The notes beneath the pieces were generated by a model, which was not told the DNA's origin, searched no databases, and worked only from the letters and a program-made list of their open reading frames with translations. This document shows positions 47,202 through 56,828 of a stretch of DNA of 64,000 nucleotides, piece by piece. Source of the stretch: Mesorhabditis belari (lineage: Eukaryota > Nematoda > Chromadorea > Rhabditida > Rhabditidae); assembly GCA_958450365.1 (NCBI GenBank), contig CAUEEP010000741.1:2490501-2554500 (forward strand). The letters are read 5' to 3'. Numbering within the stretch: position 1 is the first letter of the stretch; every line of letters starts with the position of its first letter. The position numbers were made by a program, and so were the translations under genes.

Positions 47202-50200
47202 ATGAGAAACACTCTGGTGTTGGCCCTTTTTATCGGCTCAATCTCGGCCACTCCATTGATATTTCCCCGTGGAAAGCATCGTCCCCCGTTTTTGCTTGGA
47301 CGACCACCCGGTGGACAGTTGAGGTAATAAAAACGAAAGATCAAACTCAAGATCAAGCTGGAGATCCAGCGCAAGATCAAGCTGAAGATCATGCTGAAGA
47401 TCAAGCTGAAGATCAAGCTCAAGATCAAGCTCAAGATCAAGAGCTTTATTTCAAATTTTGCCATTTAAGTTATTCATTCTGCAGCAGCCAAAACTGCTGC
47501 CTTTGGTTAGCCCACAATTATAGCGCCTCATTCTAGAGAGTCGACTCCAACCGAAAGCAGCCCAATTGGGTTTAATTTTTGAAATAAAATTTGAATATTT
47601 AGCGATGTTTATTATCTAGTCGATTCGAGTTTTTTTTTGGCATTGCAATATCGTCTCTTAAAGTTAAGCATTTCGATTTACTTGTTCATTGAGTTTAGTG
47701 CTTTTGTATTGTCGGAAACTAGTTGGACATCGTTTTTTAGACATTTTTTGTATCTTTTGGACAACTTAGACAATATTATCTGTTAGAAAGGTAATAGAAT
47801 TTATTTAAAAGAGTAAGAAGAGTGATTTGGTTTAACTTGACGATTGAAAGCATTGAAAAGAAAAAAGAGGTAACTTTTATCTGGAGCTAACTTTTATCTG
47901 GTGCAAAAAAAAACTCTAAAATAGTTCTATTTTTATAAAAAAGCTATCGTTTTAACATGCTGAAATTACTATAAACAATTCAAAAGCTGTAAAAACTAAG
48001 CTTGGCTTGGGCCAAAGATGGCTTGGCTCAAAGATGGCTTGGATCAAAGATGGTTTGGCTCAAAGATGGTTTGGCTCAAAGATGGCTTGGCTCAAAGATG
48101 GCTTGGGTCAAAGATGGCTTGGGTCAAAGATGGCTTGGGTCAAAGATGGCTTGGGTCAAAGATGGCTTGGGTCAAAGATGGCTTGGGTCAAAGATGGCTT
48201 GGGTCAAAGATGGCTTGGGTCAAAGATGGCTTGGGTCAAAGATGGCTTGGGTCAAAGATGGCTGAAGTGCTGAAATGCGTAGCTGGAAATGCTTAACTTT
48301 AAGAGACGATATAACAATGCTGAAAACTTCAATCAGCTAGATAATGAGTATCGAGGAATACTTGGAATTTATGCTCAAAGCCTACTTGGGCTGCTTTCGA
48401 TTGGACTCGACTCTCTGGAATGAGGCGCTATAATTGTGGGCTAACCCTTACGGCTAACCCTTACGGCTAACCCGTAGAGCTACTAGGTTGGTGCAAATGA
48501 AATTTCGTTTTTTTACAAACATTAAAGTCATCCAAAATTTTTTTAGATAACAATTTATTTAAAACAATAAGCACCATTATTATCTATGACATCCCTCCAA
48601 CGTTGCTACAGATTGCGGATCCCCTTCTCAAAGAACGCTTGATTCTGTGATGCAAAGTAGTTGATCACCCAATTTTCGACTTCTTTTGCATTCATAAACT
48701 GGCAATTCTCAAGGGAATGTTGCATCGATCTGAAAAGGTGAAAATCGGAGGGTGCTAAGTCTGGACTATACGGCGCATGTGGTAAGACCTTCCATCCTAG
48801 CTTCTCTAGTTCCTTACAAGAGGTTTTTGCCGTGTGAGCTGGAGCATTATCACGGAGAAAGTTGATAGTTGAGGGATTTAGGCCTTTTTCACGCAAAATT
48901 TCGTCAACCTTCTTGAGTTGTTGAATAAAATAAGATGAATCGACTGTTTTTCCGGGCTCTAATAATTCAAAATGAACAAGTCCATTGATATTCCACCAGC
49001 AAGACAACATCACTTTGCGCCCATGATAATCCGGCTTTGGAGTTGGAATTGGCGCTTGACCTTTCCTCAGCCATTGTCTTTTTCGAGAAGTATTATCAAA
49101 GTGAATCCACTTCTCATCCATCGTCAAGATATTCTCAAAAAAAATGGCTTCTTTTCGACTTATGGAGCAAGATATGGCTGATCGAAACGCGTGCTCCCAG
49201 ATTCTCAACACTCAATTGATGTGGAACCCATTGTCCATTACGATTTGTCTTTCCAATTATTTCCAAATGGCGTACAATTGTTGAATGATCACATTGAGAT
49301 GTTTGGCAAGTTCTCGTGTTGTTTGCATTGGATCAGCTTCAATTAATTGTTCCAATTCATTGTTGTCGATGGCTGTGGCACGATGTCCATGCGATTCGTC
49401 TTCAAGGGATTCATTACCATCTCGGAATTGGGCAAACCAGAGCTGGCATGATCTTTCGGTGATAACCTGTTCTCCAAAGGCGGAACAGAGATCACGATGT
49501 GAATCAGCAGCGTTTTTGCCCATTTTGGAGTCATAGAGAAGACACGTGCGCAGAACATACTTTTGATCCACCATGATCTAAAGCAAAAATCAATTAAAAG
49601 TGAAAGCTCTGACTTTGAAAAAATGCGAAAATAAAGTAAATATCCAAGAGTACAAATGCACAAAAGAACATCAAATAAGCTCTTCAGATTAAAAAAATAA
49701 GAACATTTTATATCGACCGAAATTTCTTTTGCACCAACCTAATAATGCTCTCTGGAATGAGGAAACTCTCTGGAACTCTCACTGTAGAACTTTGAACGGA
49801 AATAAAGATACCCCGTTACTGGTAGGAAAATGATTGTTGTAGATAGACTTCTAAACATTGCATCAGCTTCTTTCATTTCTCGACTTTCAGATCATCTTTC
49901 TATCATGCGACTGGCGGTCAGCACTCGCTTGTCGGTGATGATAATCCCTATCCATGGGTGGAAACGCTGTATTTCACCCAAAAACTCGATCACTACAATC
50001 AAACGAGCAGAGCCACTTGGCAACAGGTAATTTCAAAGAGATTTTAAAGCAAAAAAAAAATTCTAGAAATACTATCACAATCAAAAGTATTACGATGGGA
50101 AAGGTTTAATCTTCTTGATGATCGGTGAGTCGCAAATGAAAGTAGAACTTTGAGGTGCTTTGGTAGAACGTTGAGGTGCTTTGGTAGAACTTTGAGATGC

Positions 50201-53200
50201 TCAAAACCACCTAACAATAAAGAAACCACCTAACAAAAGATATTCAGGTGGTGAGGGTCCTGAGCCGATTCGATGGGCTGGCAATCCGGATGTCTCCTAT
50301 TTAAAATGGGCCGCCGAATACGGGGCAATGGTTTTCAGTTTGGAGCACCGATTCTTTGGAGACAGTTGGCCGATCAAGTGAGATCAGAATTAATCAAAGA
50401 CGAGATTTTAAACGCAAGAAACAAATCGCTAAAAACAAATCGCTAAAAAACAACTAACATTTGTTAGCAATCGCTCATTTGCAATTCAAGCCTGTTTTTC
50501 TTTTGCAGAAGTATGGAGTACGATGCCCTCAAACTGTGCACCACTCAACAAGCCCTCGCCGATCTAGCCACTTTCATCATGGCTATGAATAAGAAATATG
50601 CTTTCAGCAATCCAAGATGGGTCACATTTGGTGGAAGTTATCCGGGTAAATCAATTTAATGTAATGAAAAATGAGAATCGAATTCTTTTTGTCAAAGAAA
50701 AAAAAATGAAATCGTTGTCCAGGATCGTTGTCGGCTTTCTTCAGAGCAAAATATCCCGATTTGACTGTTGGAGCGATCGCCAGCTCAGCTCCAGTTAATT
50801 TGAAATTGGATTTTTACGGTAAGATCTAATCGTTCAAATTATTGAAAGCCTACTTTTCCCCAAATCAAATCAGACTCTTGAAAATCTCCACGGCAATCCA
50901 GATGTTTTGAAATTTGAAAGGATCGCCAAATACAGGCCAAATAGGAAGGCGAGGAGGGGAAAGCCCGATGGCCGGGTGGTTAGGGCGCTGGCACCGAGTT
51001 ACGGAGGTCAAGGGTTCGAATCCTCCGCCGGTCGAAGTTTTTGCTTTTTTTAACAAAAGCTATTTCTATATAATTGAAATCGACCTCCAAATATAGTCCA
51101 AATAGGAAGGCGAGGAAGGCGAGGCTTAACAAAGCTATTATATATAGAAATTATAAGCGCTATAGGTTTCTCGCTCGTTTACTATAGATAAAAGAGTGTC
51201 TGTCTGCCTGCATATGTCTGTCAGACCGTCCGTCCGTCAGACCGTCACACGTACAGACGTACGCGCAAGTTTTCAGCTCCCCGTGAGCCGATTTACATGA
51301 TCTTTAGTTTGTTAGGCTTAGAATTCTATCTACGGGGTTTCCCAAAAAAAAGTGGTCATCGCTTTAAATCTGGAAAAATTTTCCCATTGTTTTTTTCAAG
51401 GCTCATCGTAGTGTCAGAATTGGTTTTACCTCAGGCGTCACACAACAAGATGGAGTTGAGTTGATTTGTTTGATGATTTTGTGAATAGGAGGTCATGCAT
51501 CGGCCGGAAAGCTCAAAATCCACGTAAAACATGAAAAACACACTTCAGAATTCCTCTATTTCACCACAAATCTTTCTAGTTTTTATTTCTAAAAATTTCT
51601 TTTGTTCTTTTAAGTTTCTAGCCATTTCAGTTTGGATTTTTGGATTGACTGCTTCAAAAATCTTGAAAATATGGCTAATTTTTGAACGAGAAAACCCTCT
51701 TGTTGCTGCTTTCCTAAGGCCGAATTTTTGGGGTCTATTTGGGGTTATTTTCAAGATCCTAGATCCAAGATTTCAAGATATCAAAAGAAACTTATAGAGG
51801 CAAAAAGTAGAAAGCTTTGTGGTGAAATAGAGGAATTCAGAAGTGTGTTTTTCATGTGTAGAAATTTTTCATTTCGTGTTCTACGTGGATTTTGAGCTCC
51901 CCGGCCGATGCATGACCTCCTATTCACGAAATCATCAAATCATCATCAACTCCATCTTGTTGTGTGACGCCTGAGGCAAAACCAATCCTGACATCACGAT
52001 GAGCCTTGAAAAAACAACGGGAAGATTTTTTCAGACTCAAACCGATGCCCACTTTTTTCTCGGAAACCCTGATTCATCCCGTTTTTTTAAAAAACAAATG
52101 TCACGACACAGCGCGAAGTTCGACAACACTTACAGGCAGTTGCTGTAAGGCAGTTGCTGTAAAGTAGTTGCTGTAAGGCAATAGAAACAAGCGCGCTCCC
52201 GATCATGCCACAGCGACAGCTATAAAACGCGATGTTAGGCGGGGTTTTTCGGTTGGTGAGTACGCTTTTGTGACGGTGTACAGTTTCCTGAACTTATAGA
52301 TGTTTGAAAAAACCAAAGCCTGAAGTTACCCAATCATTCTCTCATTTCAGAATACGCAATGGTGGTTGAAGACGACGTGACGATCACTGATCCGACTTGT
52401 CCGGGAGAGATTCGGAAAGCTTTTGATGCAATGCAGAAATTGAGTCTTTCCGCAGCTGGACGTGAAACATTGAACACAATCTGGAAGTAAGGTATTCGAG
52501 TTTTCTGAAAATCCGTTTATTCCAGCTTGCAACCCAAGTTCGACACCGAAACGACCAAGTTGGATATCACGAATTTCCTGGCGAATGTTTACTCACTTTT
52601 CCAGGGAATGATCCAGTACACATATGATGGACAGGTAGAAATTTGATTCAAATATTCGACTAATATAACTTTCAGTCTCAAATGACTCAAACGAACATCA
52701 CAGCCAGGGCTTTATGCAATATGATGACCAATCAAAGTGTCGCGGATCCGATTCAAAGAGCTTACAACGTTTGGTTATGGTTTGTTGAATTTTGAAGGAT
52801 GATTCTGATAAAGATTATGATAAAGATTATGATAAAGATCATGATAAAGTAAAAGTAAAATAAGTTAAGAAGTTAGTTCTTGTTCCTTTTCCAATTCTAG
52901 GGTTGTTTCAACCAGACTCTAAGCCACTGCCAGATCCCTGCCAAACTCTGCCAGAGTCCAGCCAGAAACCGGACTTACAAGTCCAGCCTTCAGCCCTGAC
53001 TTCTTGCCATGGCTGAAGGCTGGACTGGATGGAGATCCATACTCGGACATCACGATTTTCTTGTCAAGTCAAATCTGCTGGCTGGCTTTTGGCTTTGCAA
53101 GAGAAATAATTATCTTTATAACAACTCTGATCCTAGGTACCAGAGTTTCTATGGAGATCCAGACTCGGACATCACGATTTTCCCGAACAGTTACTGGGAT

Positions 53201-56200
53201 ATGATTAGTTCGATGAGTATGAAGAACGTTAATGATATGGACGAAAATGGTGAGGATTATCAAAACGAATTTGTTCTATATTACTAGTGTGCTTTCTCAT
53301 GAATTCACTACACGTACCGTAAATACTGTAATAGTACTGTAATAGTACGGTAGCTATCTAGCTTGAATGACTGTGTGCGCTTTAATGACTAACAAAACCA
53401 AGTTTATTCAATAAATGTAAGCTAGAGCGTGTGAAAATATTTCAAGAAACCTCAAAGAAACAATGTTTTGAACTAGAGATTAAAAAGGAATCACTTTGAA
53501 AACTCAAATATCTCAAACTCAAATAACTCGAACAAAAGAACCCAAGTTTCACGAGACAAAATGAGGAAAAATCCTGATTCAATGAGAAAGGTGGCGTCCT
53601 TTTATACGCTTATGGGCGACATTGTTTAGGCTACGGTATTTCTGGTGTCTTATTAGATTTCGGCAGTTTCACTGATGAAAAGCAAGAAGGTGGCGCGCTT
53701 ATATACGCGTACGAGCGCGCGCGACATTGTAGAGAGATTTCTAATGTACTGAAATAGACAAACGAGAATGCTAATTTCCCCAAATTGACATGCAATTCGT
53801 GCAAGTGGCCTTCTTGAAGCTATTGAAAATAAGCTTAAGGAAGCTAAGCTTAAGGAAGCTAAGCTTAAGGAAGCTAGGCTTAAGGAAGCTAGGCTTAAGG
53901 AAGCTAGGCTTAAGGAAGCTAGGCTTAAGGAAGCTAGGCTTAAGGAAGCTAGGCTTAAGGAAGCTAGGCTTAAGGAAGCTAGGCTTAAGGAAGCTAGGGC
54001 TTAAGGAAGCTAGGCTTAAGGAAGCTAGGCTTAAGGAAGCTAGGCTTAAGGAAGCTAGGCTTAAGGAAGCTAGGCTTAAGGAAGCTAGGCTTAAGGAAGC
54101 TAGGCTTAAGGAAGCTAGGCTTAAGGAAGCTAGGCTTAAGGAAGCTAGGCTTAAGGAAGCTAGGCTTAAGGAAGCTAGGCTTAAGGAAGCTAGGCTTAAG
54201 GAAGCTAGGCTTAAGGAAGCTAGGCTTAAGGAAGCTAGGCTTAAGGAAGCTAGGCTTAAGGAAGCTAGGCTTAAGGAAGCTAGGCTTAAGGAAGCTAGGC
54301 TTAAGGAAGCTAGGCTTAAGGAAGCTAGGCTTAAGGAAGCTAGGCTTAAGGAAGCTAACCTTATTGAAAACCTTTTTAGGAGCTGATCGTGGCTGGATGT
54401 GGCTGTGTTGCAATGAGATCGGTTTCCTTCAGACAACCGATCAAGGAAGGAACATTTTCGGAGCAACTGTTCCGTTAAAGTTTTCGAAAAAAACATAAAC
54501 CTAAAAGATTTCTATTTTTTTTCAAGCTATTTCCTCGACATGTGCACGGATCTTTTCGGCTCGGCGGTCACTTCGGATTTTGTACGCGACAAAAACATTG
54601 ATGCTGAAAATTTCTATCAATTCGCTAGTGAGGTGGTTTTTCCTTAAACAAGCTCCACTTTGATGTACTCTTTTGTTTGCAGAAACAAGCAAACAAACAA
54701 ACATACACACACCCACGCAAACACATCCTATCTGGTGTACTTATTTTGAACACTTTAATATCAAAGTATTGAAGTAAATGCACAAGAATGCACCAGAAAA
54801 GATGCACCAGAAAGACAAAGGATGAAGAGCTAAAGTTTAAACAATTCAGGCAACAAATATCGTACTCCCGAATGGATCACTCGATCCATGGCATGCTCTT
54901 GGTACTTACACAGTCGATGCGGCAAATGGAGTGGCTCCATACTTGATCAATGGTAAGTTTTGAATTCTACTACCGTTTCCTCTCTAGTGCACCCTGAGCG
55001 TCGCCTAAATTGCTCGAAATCTCGAGAACCGCTTATCAGAACCTATCGATGTGGGGTCGGAAAATGTAGCTGACGATGAGATCTAGTGAGGGATTTGAGT
55101 ATTGAGCTTCTGGGAAAACTTTGGATGTCGTAAAATGGTCATTAACTCGGCTCGACCGGGGGGAGGAGGAGAGGCCGGGGGGAAGAGGGCACTACAATTA
55201 GAGAAAATACAGAATACCGTATTTTCTCTAATAGTAGAACACAGTACTCAACCTAATAGGAAGATAGCAGTTGAAACAATGCTAGTTGACAATAAGTGCA
55301 TCTGATAAGCTGAGCACTATTGCTTATTTGGCGTATTGATCAATAGACAGAGCAGCTTTAGTTATCTCTTCAGCATCTTCAGTTATTTCTTCAGCATCTT
55401 CAGTTAGATTCAGTTATTCATCTTCAGTCGGGGAAAAAGTGTGACTACAAAATGGCGTTTTAAAAAGGCTGAAAATGTACAAAATTCTCACTTTAAGACT
55501 CTTGAAACATTGAATTGATTGAAATTGAAATTGAAATACTGTAGCTGGATGAAGGGCTAAAAATAAAAGCAATTACCTATTCATTGAAACAATTTACATT
55601 ACCATAGTTCTTTGTTTACAGTACCATAGTTTCCTGATTCAGGCACGGCTCACTGCTCCGATATGTACCCAATCTACGATGGAGAACCACCAGCTCTTGT
55701 GGCTGCTCGTTTATTCATTGAGCAAAATCTTGCCGTATGAATCTTTTCTTTAACACTTATGTAAGAAATTTTAGTATTTCATAAACAATTCCACACAACC
55801 TACCATACCGACCATTGTTCCACCGATCTCGTCCACCGTTTCCATCTCGACGGCGAGTCTTGGAACAACTACAGTGGCCACAATGGGAACTGGACCAACT
55901 ACAGCCAACACAGGACCAACTACGGCAACTACAGTCAACACAGAATCAACTACAACCACCACACCCAATACTGGCCCTACAACGACGACTATGACAACTA
56001 CGACTACGACAAATACTCCATACACAGGTTAGCAGGGAATTTTGGAGACTAAAAGAACACTAGGCTTGTTCGGCACTTTGTAAAGATCCTTTCTGGCACA
56101 CCATTTGACTTGTAGCGTTTGTAAAGATTGTCTATAGGAACCGGCTCAACAAGCACAATAACGACAATGGCCCCAGCCACTGCAGGCACTGGCCCAACAA

Positions 56201-56364
56201 CCACTGCAGGCACTGGCCCAACAACCACTGCAGGCACTGGCCCAACAACCACAAATACTGCAAATCCGGGTGATTCATCATCCCCGACGACCACGAAATC
56301 GGTTACAAGTGTGAGATTCTCATTTACTTTGTTATTGCTTTCGTTGATTGCTTTGGTTTTGTAA
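47202..56364 (+). CDS. Secreted S28 serine peptidase (Pro-X carboxypeptidase-like) with mucin-like stalk and GPI-type tail, 16 exons, 673 aa
   Basis: Exons: 47202-47323, 49891-50026, 50067-50124, 50248-50377, 50509-50645, 50723-50818, 52351-52486, 52526-52634, 52676-52779, 53137-53249, 54380-54479, 54527-54632, 54850-54952, 55643-55734, 55775-56027, 56138-56364; phases agree throughout. Residues 1-16 look like a signal peptide ([16 protein letters not shown]). The S28 landmarks are [31 protein letters not shown] (catalytic Ser192), [24 protein letters not shown] (Asp461) and [10 protein letters not shown] (His487). Ser-Asp-His order and the Asp-His spacing of 26 fit the family, which cleaves after proline and is usually about 480-510 aa. 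Here exons 15-16 add about 160 residues of Thr/Pro/Ser-rich, mucin-like sequence ending in [13 protein letters not shown], which looks like a GPI signal. Introns carry a palindrome, a mariner (intron 1), a foldback element (intron 6) and a minisatellite (intron 10). Nematode relatives are named pcp; orthology is not assigned. Confidence 0.9.
47338..47442. repeat. 12-bp repeat at the start of S28 intron 1
   Basis: Unit GATCAAGCTGAA, about eight copies, beginning 15 bp after the donor at 47324. Confidence 0.88.
47501..48450. repeat. Imperfect palindrome enclosing a minisatellite, S28 intron 1
   Basis: Left arm about 47501-47670 and right arm about 48288-48450 pair over GAATGAGGCGCTATAATTGTG, ATTATCTAG.CGATT and CGTCTCTTAAAGTTAAGCA. 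The loop holds the 16-bp GCTTGGGTCAAAGATG array. The mariner at 48486 begins 36 bp beyond the right arm. Confidence 0.75.
48003..48263. repeat. 16-bp minisatellite inside a palindrome
   Basis: Unit GCTTGGGTCAAAGATG, about 16 copies, in the loop of the 47501-48450 palindrome. Confidence 0.93.
48486..49739 (-). mobile_element. Mariner element, 1254 bp
   Basis: Inverted termini read GGTTGGTGCAAA(T/A)GAAATTTCG and are flanked by TA (48484-48485, 49740-49741). The start GGTTGGTGCAAA resembles mariners of the cecropia/Hsmar1 type as I recall them. It lies in intron 1 of the S28 peptidase gene, in the opposite orientation. Confidence 0.92.
48555..49574 (-). pseudogene. Mariner DD34D transposase with three in-frame stops
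   Basis: The frame runs 1020 nt without a frameshift from [15 protein letters not shown] to a terminal stop at 48555-48557. It contains the HTH region, DEKWIHFDN (first Asp), LRDNAPAH (second Asp) and [13 protein letters not shown] (third Asp). Three stops interrupt it: TAA at 49257-49259, TGA at 49212-49214 and TAG at 48606-48608. Because the frame and all catalytic residues survive, decay by point mutation looks recent. Confidence 0.88.
50964..51036 (+). repeat. tRNA-like sequence with A and B boxes, S28 intron 6
   Basis: TGGCCGGGTGGTTAGGGCG and GGGTTCGAATCCTCC match pol III internal promoter boxes, and T-rich sequence follows. No acceptor or anticodon stem forms, so I call it tRNA-derived and not a tRNA gene. 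Confidence 0.5.
51333..52071. mobile_element. Foldback element in S28 intron 6, about 740 bp
   Basis: The ends read C(G/A)GGGTTTCC in inverted orientation. The arms, about 240 bp each, match well (GACCTCCTATTCACGAAATC, CTCAAAATCCACGTA, AACACACTTC.GAATTCCTC). The unpaired centre has no recognised gene. Flanking target duplication is not clear. Confidence 0.72.
53024..53064 (+). pseudogene. Duplicated fragment of S28 exon 10
   Basis: TGGAGATCCATACTCGGACA followed by TCACGATTTTC nearly repeats 53150-53182 inside exon 10 ([11 protein letters not shown]). It lies upstream in intron 9 next to CTGCCAGA-type short repeats and has no usable acceptor in the correct phase. Confidence 0.7.
53828..54358. 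repeat. 15-bp minisatellite, about 35 copies, S28 intron 10
   Basis: Unit GCTTAAGGAAGCTAG, almost perfect, with one extra G near 53998 that shifts the frame of the derived peptides. It ends about 20 bp before the acceptor of exon 11 (54380). Confidence 0.95.
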
Positions 56365-56373
56365 ATGGTGAGC

Positions 56374-56379
56374 AATAAA
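56374..56379 (+). terminator. Poly(A) signal of the S28 peptidase gene
   Basis: AATAAA lies 10 bases after the stop codon at 56362-56364, a normal nematode distance. It supports exon 16 as the terminal exon. Confidence 0.6.
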
Positions 56380-56429
56380 TTCTTATCTTTATCTAGTTTT
56401 AGCTCCTCTATTGGGCAGAACTCAAAAGT

Positions 56430-56600
56430 AAGCCTGGCTGGCTTCTAGCTTTGTTGTGAGCCTGGCCTGGCCTCTAGCTTTGTTGCGGGTCTGGCTTCTA
56501 GCTTTGTTGCGAGCCTGGCCTGGCCTCTAGCTTTTTTGCGGGCCTGGCTTCAAGCTTTGTTGCGAGCTTGGCCTGGCCTCTAGCTTTGCTGCGGGCCTGG
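56430..56600. repeat. GCCTGGCCTCTAGCTTTGTT repeats between convergent genes
   Basis: About five degenerate units in the 465-bp interval between the stop codons of the S28 gene and the minus-strand gene. Confidence 0.8.
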
Positions 56601-56803
56601 CCTGGCATGTCATACAAAAAGTACCTGTGCCTACCAAAGTACCTCAGCCAGGTCTGGACCTGGTTTCTAGCTAGGTTTTGGCCTTGCTTTGCTTTTCCTG
56701 ATTCAAGTCCTAGAGGCCAGATGGCTTACTACAGGGAACCGACAATACCTACAACACCATATGTTTCCCATTCTTTTATCCAAACAGAACAAAATCTTTA
56801 AAC

Positions 56804-56809
56804 TTTATT
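56804..56809 (-). terminator. Poly(A) signal of the minus-strand gene
   Basis: AATAAA on the minus strand sits about 20 bases past the stop codon at 56829-56831. It fits the convergent end of the gene. Confidence 0.5.
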
Positions 56810-56828
56810 AAACTTTGTACAAAAACAT

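Noticed and set aside
50964..51036. Functional tRNA gene
   Set aside because: A and B boxes are present, but acceptor and anticodon stems do not pair.
51531..51797. 88-codon hydrophobic frame
   Set aside because: Lies in the central and arm part of the foldback element; no conserved domain seen.
53771..54496. 241- and 198-codon frames (LASLS, KEARL repeats)
   Set aside because: 15-bp minisatellite in S28 intron 10; the only real coding is exon 11 starting at 54380.
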